From positions 1 through 64,000 of the forward strand of contig OY288160.1 of the NCBI GenBank assembly GCA_958439195.1: 64,000 nt of DNA, read 5' to 3'. Shown here in pieces: positions 36,879 to 44,092 of the stretch. Source of the stretch: an uncultured Paracoccaceae bacterium (GTDB taxonomy: Bacteria; Pseudomonadota; Alphaproteobacteria; Rhodobacterales; Rhodobacteraceae). Under the pieces are notes generated by a model, which worked only from the letters and a program-made list of their open reading frames with translations, was not told the DNA's origin and did not search any database. The position numbers and the translations under genes are program-made. Numbering within the stretch: the first letter of the stretch is position 1; every line of letters starts with the position of its first letter.

Positions 36879-37298
36879 ATGCAGCGCGTATACCTATATC
36901 CCATTGGCATGATTGCGCTTTTCGGGTTGGCGGCCTGTGTGTTGCCGGGTGCCAAATCCGATGAGCAGACGACCGGGGCCGCCGATTACGCGGCTTATTG
37001 CGCGGGCTGCCACGGGGCAGGTGGCACCGGGGATGGCGAATTGTCGGCGGGGCTGGGCAAGCGGCCTGCGGACCTGACGGCGCTTTCGGCACAGAATGGC
37101 GGGGTGTTTCCTACGACGCGGGTGATGGCGAAGGTCTGGGGCTATACCGGGGGGCGGGATGGCGGCCGGGTGATGCCGAAATTCAGCGCCCTGCTGGATG
37201 GAACGCTGGTGCCGTATGACGGTGGCGACGGGATCATGACGCCGACGCCGATCCGGTTGGTGGAGCTGGCCGAACACCTCAAGACGCTCCAAAATTAG
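36879..37298 (+). CDS. c-type cytochrome lipoprotein
   Basis: A 139-residue class I cytochrome c. A lipoprotein-type signal ends at Cys20 (ALFGLAAC), so the protein is probably anchored to a membrane facing the periplasm. The haem motif CAGCH is at residues 41-45, followed by the usual AGGTGDGELS, and a candidate axial methionine is in RVMPKFSALL. It could pass electrons to a periplasmic oxidase or dehydrogenase; the partner is unknown. It stands alone after lolD. Confidence 0.85.
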   Translation: MQRVYLYPIGMIALFGLAACVLPGAKSDEQTTGAADYAAYCAGCHGAGGTGDGELSAGLGKRPADLTALSAQNGGVFPTTRVMAKVWGYTGGRDGGRVMPKFSALLDGTLVPYDGGDGIMTPTPIRLVELAEHLKTLQN

Positions 37299-37387
37299 TG
37301 CAGCTCGCGGTGCAGCACGGCAGTGCAGACGGGCGTATGCACGCGGCGGACTGTGCCTTCGGGCGGTGGTAACGGGTGAGCCCCGGT

Positions 37388-38089
37388 TTACGGGGCCGAG
37401 GTGGGGATCACCTCGGGCTGGCTTCCGGAGATTTCCAGGATCAGTTTTCGGCGCACGGCGGCGGTAAAGCTGTTGTCGGTGTCGGCGGTCACGAGAAAGG
37501 CGCCGGGGCCACCGATGATTTGGGTGGCGTAGATTTCTTCAAGGTTGCCGCCCGCACGCCGGGGGCTGTCGGGGCGCAGGATGGGCAGGGCGTTGATGGT
37601 GATGTCGGCGGCCAGCACCTCGGCCCGTGCCTCGGCGATGCTGGGACCGGACCAGTTGTTCGCGCTGTCGCCCGAAAAGTCGATCACGCGGCGCAGGCCG
37701 GTGATGCTGTTTTCTTGGATCAGACGTTTGCCTTCCAGAAGCGCCGCGCCGATGGCATTGCGGCCTGAGGCAAGGCGCGGTGGTGTAAGCAGGTTGGCCG
37801 CGAAGGTTTCGGCATCGTCGGGCGTGGCGATGATCGTCCAGTCCACCACGACGGCCTGATTGGCGGCCCATTCCACATAGGTCACGGCGATGGTTCCGGT
37901 GAGGGTGGAAGAGATGGCGTAAAGCACATCGGGATGGGTGATGGCGGCGGCATATCCTTGGCGCTGAAAGTCGATCTCGGCCTGGTCGATGGAGCCGGAG
38001 GCATCGGCGAGCAGGACAAGTTCAAGATCCACCTCCTGTGCCTGGAGGGGGGTGGCGAGGAAGGCGAGGGGGAGGAGCCAATGCCGCAT
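37388..38089 (-). CDS. DUF1194 (von Willebrand A-like) secreted protein
   Basis: A 233-residue exported protein (signal MRHWLLPLAFLATPLQA). The mature part opens VDLELVLLADASGSIDQAEI, whose DASGS is the MIDAS metal site of a VWA-like fold, and continues with RRVIDFSGDSANNWSG and the INALPILRPDSP segment typical of DUF1194. Such proteins probably bind ligands through a divalent metal in the periplasm. No partner gene is adjacent. Confidence 0.85.
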   Translation of the reverse strand: MRHWLLPLAFLATPLQAQEVDLELVLLADASGSIDQAEIDFQRQGYAAAITHPDVLYAISSTLTGTIAVTYVEWAANQAVVVDWTIIATPDDAETFAANLLTPPRLASGRNAIGAALLEGKRLIQENSITGLRRVIDFSGDSANNWSGPSIAEARAEVLAADITINALPILRPDSPRRAGGNLEEIYATQIIGGPGAFLVTADTDNSFTAAVRRKLILEISGSQPEVIPTSAP

Positions 38090-38143
38090 CGTGGAAAGGA
38101 TAGGGCGGATGCGGCAGGGTGGGGATCACGTTTTGGTCAGGCG

Positions 38144-38476
38144 TCAGGTGGGGGGCAAGTTCAGGGCTTTGCGCAGGGCTGCATTCGCGCGGGTCTGCCA
38201 GCCGCGGCCTTCGGCCTTGAGGGCTGACAGGACATCGGGATCAAGGTGCAGGGTGACGCGCTGCTTGCGTTCGGATGCGGGCAGAGGCGGGCGGCCGAGT
38301 TTGCCGTGGGACTGGAGAATTTCGACGAGTTCGGGGAAATCCCAGACGGGGCGGGCGTTGGCGAAATTCTCATCCGTCCACTCAAAAGTGTCAGGGTCCT
38401 CAGCGATGCCACGGTTGATCGCCGCGTCTTCCTCATCCGTGATCGGCGCGAGCGTCAGATGTTTCGGCTTGCCCAT
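38144..38476 (-). CDS. brnA: BrnA-type antitoxin
   Basis: A 110-residue protein that would bind and neutralise BrnT and repress the operon. The central part, ITDEEDAAINRGIAEDPDTF and ENFANARPVWDFPE, is the toxin-facing segment of BrnA. The C-terminal KQRVTLHLDPDVLSALKAEG is a ribbon-helix-helix DNA-binding domain. It lies downstream of, and overlaps by 22 bases, the toxin gene, the order typical of brnTA. Confidence 0.88.
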   Translation of the reverse strand: MGKPKHLTLAPITDEEDAAINRGIAEDPDTFEWTDENFANARPVWDFPELVEILQSHGKLGRPPLPASERKQRVTLHLDPDVLSALKAEGRGWQTRANAALRKALNLPPT

Positions 38477-38724
38477 TTCCGTTGTTCCCGTTTGTTGGCC
38501 TTGCGAAGCGAGATGATGCGGACGCGCCCATCGCGCCGGGTGAATGTAAGGACGTGCAGACGACCGTGCAGATGACCGAATGCGCCCAGTCTTTCTTCGC
38601 CATAGTCTTGGCGGTGGTCAGGTTCGATATGGGCCGTCAGCCAATCAAACGCAGCAGCTTCGGCGAAGTCGATGCCGTGCTTGCGCAGGTTCGTCTGGCG
38701 TTTGGCCTCGTCCCAGTCCCACAT
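38455..38724 (-). CDS. brnT: BrnT-type toxin (RelE-like ribonuclease)
   Basis: An 89-residue toxin of the RelE/BrnT fold that cleaves RNA and slows growth when free of BrnA. It starts MWDWDEAKRQTNLRKHGIDF, which is nearly the family consensus, with EERLGAFGHLHGRLHVLTFT and RVRIISLRKANKREQRKW supplying the catalytic Arg and Lys region. The start codon is close to an AT-rich promoter with a TATGCATA palindrome. It is the first gene of the pair. Confidence 0.88.
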   Translation of the reverse strand: MWDWDEAKRQTNLRKHGIDFAEAAAFDWLTAHIEPDHRQDYGEERLGAFGHLHGRLHVLTFTRRDGRVRIISLRKANKREQRKWASRNI

Positions 38725-38727
38725 TTA

Positions 38728-38735
38728 TATGCATA
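38728..38735. promoter_or_regulatory. Palindrome TATGCATA in the brnT promoter
   Basis: A perfect octamer palindrome four bases upstream of the brnT start, within an AT-rich stretch that also holds a plausible minus-strand -35 (TTGCGA) and -10 (ATATAA) 17 bases apart. BrnA autoregulates its promoter, so this is the natural operator candidate. Confidence 0.45.
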
Positions 38736-38820
38736 CATTAAGTTGCCTCGCAAGGGGGAGTGTGGGGTGGGGAGGGTTAAGGTGGGGTTAAGGGCATATA
38801 TCAAAAGGTTCTTACGCGCA

Positions 38821-39348
38821 TTATAGTGCGGTAGAGGCAGCTTTAACCTTACGTACAAGGTGCTGAGCAACTACTATTAAATCGAGCGCTTCACTCGCAT
38901 CGTCGATCCAGTTTATTTCATGAGCTGTAGGGTTCCGAATACCTAGCATGGCCCCCGCCAATATATGACCGTAACCTTCGTGAGCATCTTTCTGTGACTG
39001 CGTAGTGCGAAGGCTCCAAACTAGAACTGGGCTTTGTTCTGCGAAGGCCTTTCTCATCAGTTTCACCCCGGTATCATTTAAGCCAGACTTCGAGGCGACA
39101 AGTTTATCAACAATTTTAAAGGCCTCACCTACGGCGAGACTGTAGAAGCCGGATACAAACAAATCCCTAGCCACTTCGACAATTTCAGGCTCAGTTACGA
39201 CCAGAGAGAATTCCTGATTCTCGTGTACAAGATCAGCGAAACCTGTATCGGCTGCAAGTTTTGAAGTCGGAACAGTAAGTGCAACTCCTGCAAGGCCGCT
39301 AGAGGACACCTCGGACTGTAACCTTCTAAGTTTAGTCAGGAATCCCAT
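38821..39348 (-). CDS. TIGR02391-like protein (possible phage-defence component)
   Basis: A 175-residue, mainly helical protein. KLVASKSGLNDTGVKLMRKA, then GHILAGAMLGIRNPTAHEIN and DASEALDLIVVAQHLVRKVK, follow the TIGR02391 (Ymh-like) pattern, in which the RNPxAH stretch resembles HEPN-type RNase motifs (R-x4-6-H). That resemblance makes an RNA-targeting abortive-infection role possible, but this is inference. The gene is clearly AT-richer than its surroundings. It overlaps the upstream DUF5343 gene by 17 bases, so the two are produced together. Confidence 0.7.
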   Translation of the reverse strand: MGFLTKLRRLQSEVSSSGLAGVALTVPTSKLAADTGFADLVHENQEFSLVVTEPEIVEVARDLFVSGFYSLAVGEAFKIVDKLVASKSGLNDTGVKLMRKAFAEQSPVLVWSLRTTQSQKDAHEGYGHILAGAMLGIRNPTAHEINWIDDASEALDLIVVAQHLVRKVKAASTAL

Positions 39349-40003
39349 ACAGGTATTTCCTCATTGCTTTGAACACTTGCTCAATTTGCTCATTGGTGGC
39401 TTCAGCACTTATGTGGATTTGCATGTTAAGGTTAAGAGGTATTGATTGTGACAGCAGATTGCCTGCCGCATCTCCTTGCTGAATCTCATCTTTTTTTTCA
39501 GATTCCTTAATCTTCGTTGGCGTCTTTGATGAAGTCGCGGAAGGTTTGGCCTTTAATTGCTTAGACTTGGAGGTCTGATCCGAACCATTGGGGTTCTCAG
39601 TGCCTATAAGAAGGTATGTAGCAGCTTTGTTTCCCGCAGCACCTTTTCCTAATCCATCATACATGAACCATTGGACGATCTTTTCCCGATTCTCAGCTGC
39701 AGGAGCAAGATGGTCACGCAGACTGTCAGGATAGTTTAGCTTGAGTAGCTCTGCTACTGCATCAGGATACTCGGCATCCAAGCGCCACTTAAGTGCTATC
39801 GGCGTGGCCTTTCCGTCTGTGTCAATAATCTTTAGGTTCTGGAGTTGTTTAACGTAAGCAGTCGCGGCAGCGTCTTGAACGCCAAGGCTCACCGCTAAGA
39901 GCTTCGCATCAATCGTAACGGATGGCTTGCTCTGAAGAATGCCCCGCACCCCCCACCATACAGTTGAGGGTACTTGAGGGTAGTTTGCTTTTTCATCTGC
40001 CAT
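39332..40003 (-). CDS. DUF5343 domain protein, partner of the TIGR02391-like protein
   Basis: A 223-residue protein. The N-terminal part (about 1-110) is a winged-helix-like DUF5343 domain: YPQVPSTVWWGVRGILQS, then AYVKQLQNLKIIDTDGKATP. A low-complexity Lys/Ser/Thr linker follows (SKQLKAKPSATSSKTPTKIK). A short conserved end, LNLNMQIHISAEATNEQIEQ with VFKAMRKYLYG, may be the partner-binding segment. The ATG at 40001-40003 has GAGG ten bases upstream. Composition is visibly poorer in G+C than parE next door, pointing to acquisition by transfer. Confidence 0.7.
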   Translation of the reverse strand: MADEKANYPQVPSTVWWGVRGILQSKPSVTIDAKLLAVSLGVQDAAATAYVKQLQNLKIIDTDGKATPIALKWRLDAEYPDAVAELLKLNYPDSLRDHLAPAAENREKIVQWFMYDGLGKGAAGNKAATYLLIGTENPNGSDQTSKSKQLKAKPSATSSKTPTKIKESEKKDEIQQGDAAGNLLSQSIPLNLNMQIHISAEATNEQIEQVFKAMRKYLYGIPD

Positions 40004-40094
40004 TAACAATTAACCTCGTAAGTCGCTTGTGCAAATATGATGTGGGCAAGTGACGGAAAAAGGCAAATCTATTGTTCGCTGTCTGGCTCACCCC

Positions 40095-42050
40095 TCACAC
40101 ATCCAACTCCTCCACAAACCGCGCGTTTTCCTGAATATACTGGAACCGCAGTTCCGGCTTCTTGCCCATCAGGCGCTCCACCAGATCGCCGGTCATGCCC
40201 GGTTCATCCTCATCAATGCTCACGCGGATCAGTTTGCGGGAGGCGGGGTCCATTGTGGTGTCTTTCAGGTCTTTGGCGTCCATCTCGCCCAGGCCTTTGA
40301 ACCGCTGCACGTCGATCTTGCCTTTGCCGCCGAGGCCTTTGGCGAGCCATTCCTCTTTTTCCGCATCTGAGGCCACATAGAGCCGCTTGGCGCCTTGGGT
40401 GAGGCGGTAAAGGGGGGGGCAGGCGAGGTAGAGGTGGCCTTTGTCGATCAGGGGGCGCATCTGGGTGAAGAAGAAGGTCATCAGAAGTGAGGCGATATGC
40501 GCGCCGTCGACATCGGCGTCGGTCATAATGATGATCTTTTCATAGCGCAGATCGTCGACCTTGAATTTGGTACCCATCTGCACGCCGAGGGCTTCGCAGA
40601 TGTCGCGTATCTCAGAGTTGTCATGCAGTTTGGCGGAGGCGGCACCGAGGACGTTGAGGATTTTGCCCTTGAGCGGCAGCAGCGCCTGGGTTTCGCGCGA
40701 GCGGGCGCCTTTGGCAGAGCCGCCGGCGCTGTCGCCTTCGACGATGAAGAGTTCGGTGCCTTCGCGGGTTTTCGAGGTGCAGTCGGTGAGTTTGCCGGGA
40801 AGGCGCAGTTTCTTGGTCGCCGTCTTGCGGGCGGTTTCCTTTTCCATGCGGCGGCGGAGGCGTTCTTCGGCGCGCAGGACGAGGAAATCGAGGATGGCCC
40901 CGGCGGATTTGGTGTCATTCGCCAGCCAATTGTCGAAATGGTCGCGGACCGCGCCTTCGACCCATTTGGCGGCCTCTTCGGTGGCGAGGCGGTCCTTGGT
41001 CTGGCCCACGAATTGCGGTTCGCGGATGAAGCAGGAGACGAGGGCGCAGCCGCCGGTGAGCAGGTCATCGCGGGTGATCAACTCGGCCTTGCGGTTTTTC
41101 ACCAACTCGCCATAGGCGCGGATGCCCTTGAGGATGGCGGCCCAGAAGCCGCCTTCATGGGTGCCGCCTTCGGGGGTGGGGACGGTGTTGCAGTAGGACT
41201 GGATGAAGCCGTCGCGGGCGGGCGTCCAGTTGATGGCCCATTCGACGGAGCCGGGGACGTTGTATTTTTCGGTAAAGCTGACCTTCCCGGCGAAGGGGCG
41301 GTCGGCATAGGTGGTGGTTTTGGTGAGTTGGTCTGACAGGTAGTCGGCCAAGCCGCCGGGGAAGTGGAAAACGGCCTCCAACGGGGTTTCGCCGTCGTTG
41401 ATGGCGGATTTCCAGCGGATTTCGACGCCAGAAAAGAGATAGGCCTTTGACCGGACCATCTTGAGCAGGCGGGCAGGTTTGAAGGTCTGGCTGCCGAAAA
41501 TCTCATGATCGGCATGGAAGGTGACAGAGGTGCCGCGCCGGTTGGGGGCGGGGCCAACCTTGGTGACGGGGCCTTGCGGGATGCCGCGTGAGAATTCCTG
41601 AACGAACAGTTCGCGGTTGCGCGCCACCTCGACCCGCATGTGATCTGAGAGGGCGTTGACGACCGAGGCACCCACGCCGTGCAGGCCGCCCGACGTGGCA
41701 TAGGCATCGCCGCCGAACTTGCCGCCCGCGTGCAGGGTGCAGAGGATCACCTCCAGCGCGGATTTGCCGGGGAATTTCGGGTGGGGATCGACCGGGATGC
41801 CACGGCCATTGTCGCGGATGGTGACGGCGTAATCAGCGTGCAGTTCCACCTCGATCCTTGTGGCATGGCCGGCGACCGCCTCATCCATCGCGTTGTCGAG
41901 GATTTCGGCAACAAGGTGATGCAGCGCGCGTTCATCGGTGCCGCCGATATACATGCCGGGGCGTTTGCGGACGGGTTCCAGACCTTCGAGCACCTCGATG
42001 GAGGACGCATCGTAGGTCTTTTCCCCGGAGGAAAGGAGGTCATTGGCCAT
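40095..42050 (-). CDS. parE: DNA topoisomerase IV subunit B
   Basis: The ATPase subunit of topoisomerase IV, which with ParC decatenates sister chromosomes. In 651 residues it has GHKL motifs EILDNAMDEAVAGHATRIEV and DNGRGIPVDPHP, then GGLHGVGASVVNALS. The transducer is followed by the TOPRIM domain with EGDSAGGSAKGARSRETQAL and IIMTDADVDGAHI. The length and the absence of a GyrB-type insertion favour ParE over GyrB. The gene is intact and has normal GC content, yet it is bordered on both sides by toxin-antitoxin modules and a foreign-looking gene pair. Confidence 0.92.
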   Translation of the reverse strand: MANDLLSSGEKTYDASSIEVLEGLEPVRKRPGMYIGGTDERALHHLVAEILDNAMDEAVAGHATRIEVELHADYAVTIRDNGRGIPVDPHPKFPGKSALEVILCTLHAGGKFGGDAYATSGGLHGVGASVVNALSDHMRVEVARNRELFVQEFSRGIPQGPVTKVGPAPNRRGTSVTFHADHEIFGSQTFKPARLLKMVRSKAYLFSGVEIRWKSAINDGETPLEAVFHFPGGLADYLSDQLTKTTTYADRPFAGKVSFTEKYNVPGSVEWAINWTPARDGFIQSYCNTVPTPEGGTHEGGFWAAILKGIRAYGELVKNRKAELITRDDLLTGGCALVSCFIREPQFVGQTKDRLATEEAAKWVEGAVRDHFDNWLANDTKSAGAILDFLVLRAEERLRRRMEKETARKTATKKLRLPGKLTDCTSKTREGTELFIVEGDSAGGSAKGARSRETQALLPLKGKILNVLGAASAKLHDNSEIRDICEALGVQMGTKFKVDDLRYEKIIIMTDADVDGAHIASLLMTFFFTQMRPLIDKGHLYLACPPLYRLTQGAKRLYVASDAEKEEWLAKGLGGKGKIDVQRFKGLGEMDAKDLKDTTMDPASRKLIRVSIDEDEPGMTGDLVERLMGKKPELRFQYIQENARFVEELDV

Positions 42051-42130
42051 GAGCTGCTCGATTCTTGGTTTTGTGGCGGTAGCGCGGGATTAGAGCATCC
42101 CCGAGGGGCGGGACGCAAGATGTGGGGTTA

Positions 42131-42514
42131 TCACGCCCGTGCGGCCCGCTTGCGCAGCCAGAGGGCAAGTTCGCCTTCGTCCATCAATCGCTGGGCGCCG
42201 CGGATGATGGCTTGGCCGACGTCTTCGTCGCTCCAGGTGATCTGGATGCCGTTCAGGTCGAGGCAAACATCCATCGCCTGATGCGCCGTGCGCTTGTTGC
42301 CATCGTTGAAGCACTGACCCTGCGCTATGGCGATCGCGTAGGATGCGGCAAGCGCGAAAGCATCGTCGATCATCCCATAGGCAATGCGATTGTCGACGCG
42401 GGAAAGCGCCCCTTCAAGGGACTTGTCACGCGCCCGTCCCGGTATTTCGTCGTGGTTCAGGATTTGGTCATGAATACTTTCGACCAACTCGGCACTCAAC
42501 AGGATGAAGTTCAT
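42131..42514 (-). CDS. doc: Doc-like Fic-fold toxin with altered active site
   Basis: A 127-residue Doc-family protein: VESIHDQILNHDEIPG at the start, DDAFALAASYAIAIAQG, then CFNDGNKRTAHQAMDVCLDL. The Fic/Doc core motif is HxFx(D/N)xNKR; here the first position is Gln (Q-C-F-N-D-G-N-K-R), so the usual catalytic His is missing although the rest is intact. That could make it inactive or altered. It overlaps the upstream antitoxin gene by four bases, as in other phd-doc pairs. Confidence 0.85.
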   Translation of the reverse strand: MNFILLSAELVESIHDQILNHDEIPGRARDKSLEGALSRVDNRIAYGMIDDAFALAASYAIAIAQGQCFNDGNKRTAHQAMDVCLDLNGIQITWSDEDVGQAIIRGAQRLMDEGELALWLRKRAARA

Positions 42515-42759
42515 TTGTCACGCAGATAGTCGAGAACTGGTTGATTGATGTCGCGGCGACGGTTCAGGCTTTCCATCACCTCCTCCAGCGTGGCGACGCG
42601 GTGTTCGGTTTGGCTGACGGCCTCGACCGGGACAAGGTAGCCGACCAGCGCCGAATTCTTCAGGATGGCGACGGGTTGGCCATTGGCGCGGTCGAACACC
42701 TTTTGCGGTTCGCGCAACTCGGTCATGGTGCAGATGTTGGGGGTGGCGAGGCGGGTCAT
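42511..42759 (-). CDS. phd: Phd/YefM-family antitoxin
   Basis: An 82-residue antitoxin. TMTELREPQKVFDRANGQPV and AILKNSALVGYLVPVEAV form the DNA-binding Phd fold, and the C-terminal MESLNRRRDINQPVLDYL would wrap the toxin. The ATG at 42757-42759 follows AGGGAG. It is the first gene of the pair and would repress its own promoter, which faces the divergent epimerase gene 71 bases away. Confidence 0.82.
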   Translation of the reverse strand: MTRLATPNICTMTELREPQKVFDRANGQPVAILKNSALVGYLVPVEAVSQTEHRVATLEEVMESLNRRRDINQPVLDYLRDK

Positions 42760-42830
42760 GGGTGGCTCCCTTGAAGAATGCAGACTGCAATATATACTGG
42801 ATTACACAAATTCCAAAGGGGAGAGTGGCG

Positions 42831-43712
42831 ATGCGGGTTCTGTTCACGGGCGGATCGGGCAAGGCGGGGCGGCATGTGGTGGCCTATCTGGCAGAGGCGG
42901 GGCATCGTGTGGTGAATGTGGACCGGGTGCCGCTGGGCCATCCGGGGGTGCATGATTTCACCGCCGACATTACCGATGCGGGGCAAATGTTTTCGGTTAT
43001 GTCGGGCCATGCGGGCTATGACGAGCTGGAGGATGGCGGGGCCAAGCCCTTTGATGCGGTGGTGCATTTTGCGGCGATCCCGCGCCTGATGATGTGCGCG
43101 GACACGGAAACCTACCGGGTGAATGTCATGGGCACCTATAACGTGATCGAGGCGGCGGTGAAGCTGGGCATCGCCAAGATCATCATTGCCTCAAGCGAGA
43201 CAACCTATGGGGTGTGTTTCAGCGAAGGTGTGGTTGATCCGAAAGTGCTGCCGCTGGAGGAAGATTACGACATCGACCCGATGGACAGCTATGGCATGTC
43301 CAAGAAGGTGAACGAGGCGACGGCGCGCAGTTTTCAGCGCCGATCGGGGTTTGACATTTACGCCCTGCGCATCGGCAATGTGATCGAGCCAGATGAATAT
43401 GCCACGCTGTTCCCGCCCCTGAGGGATGATCCGGGGCTGCGGCGGCGGATCACCTTCAGCTATATCGACGCGCGCGATCTGGGGCAGATTGTCGATCTTG
43501 CGCTGAAGAAAGACGGGCTGGGCTGGCAGGTGTTTAACGCTGCGAATGACAGCAATGCCGTGCCACAGCCCAATAGCGAGCTTCTGGCGCGGTTCTTCCC
43601 GAACGTGCCGCTGTCGCGTGAGGTGGGGCCGCATGAGGGGTTGCTGTCGAACCGCAAGATCCGCGAGGTGCTGGGATTCGTGGAACAGCATGACTGGCGG
43701 AAATACGTCTGA
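42831..43712 (+). CDS. NAD-dependent epimerase/dehydratase family protein
   Basis: A 293-residue extended short-chain dehydrogenase. It begins MRVLFTGGSGKAGRHVVAYL with the TGxxGxxG cofactor loop (here TGGSGKAG). It keeps DAVVHFAAIPRLMM, the catalytic Ser region IIIASSETTYG and the Tyr/Lys pair in DSYGMSKKVNEATA. Family members act on nucleotide sugars or similar hydroxy compounds; the exact substrate is unknown. The ATG at 42831 follows GGGGAGAG; a longer in-frame start at 42762 has no ribosome site. Confidence 0.82.
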   Translation: MRVLFTGGSGKAGRHVVAYLAEAGHRVVNVDRVPLGHPGVHDFTADITDAGQMFSVMSGHAGYDELEDGGAKPFDAVVHFAAIPRLMMCADTETYRVNVMGTYNVIEAAVKLGIAKIIIASSETTYGVCFSEGVVDPKVLPLEEDYDIDPMDSYGMSKKVNEATARSFQRRSGFDIYALRIGNVIEPDEYATLFPPLRDDPGLRRRITFSYIDARDLGQIVDLALKKDGLGWQVFNAANDSNAVPQPNSELLARFFPNVPLSREVGPHEGLLSNRKIREVLGFVEQHDWRKYV

Positions 43713-43864
43713 CCGGCGGACGGGGCACGCGCACCTTCCAATGGATGCCGTTGGGAAAAGGGGCACCGCCCAAGCTGTTTCACCTTGGAAAAATACCCAA
43801 AAAGACAGAGGCCATCAGGCGCAAGGCCGCAAGCACAGGCGACTGAGGTGTTCTTGAGCAAAAG

Positions 43865-43909
43865 GCTTGCCGGGGGCAAGCGGGGGTAATGGGGGGCAGG
43901 TTGCCCCCC
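43865..43909. terminator. Two hairpins after the epimerase gene
   Basis: GCTTGCC-GGG-GGCAAGC at 43865-43881 and GGGGGGCA-GGT-TGCCCCCC at 43891-43909. They lie between the epimerase gene and the end of the opposing glutathione transferase fragment and probably end both transcripts. The rest of this 217-base gap shows nothing recognisable. Confidence 0.6.
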
Positions 43910-43929
43910 ATGCTGTGGGCTGGATACCG

Positions 43930-43982
43930 TCAGGCGGGTTCGGCCAGGCGGGCGGCCCAGAGTTTCTGAAAGGCGGGGCGGG
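43930..43982 (-). pseudogene. C-terminal scrap of a glutathione S-transferase-like gene
   Basis: The last 17 codons of a leftward gene, reading TRPAFQKLWAARLAEPA and a TGA at 43930-43932. RPAFQ near the end is typical of bacterial glutathione S-transferases. The rest of the gene is replaced by the IS21 element, whose left end begins exactly at 43983. No matching remainder exists on the far side of the element, so the 5' part has been lost or moved. Confidence 0.5.
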
Positions 43983-44092
43983 TGTTGATTTCCACTGAGA
44001 ACTGACCCGGGTAGGCGGATAATTTCCATTGAGATTTGACCCATGTGACCCTCCCCCGAGCGAAGAGCGAGGGGGTCAAAGGAGTGATCGAC

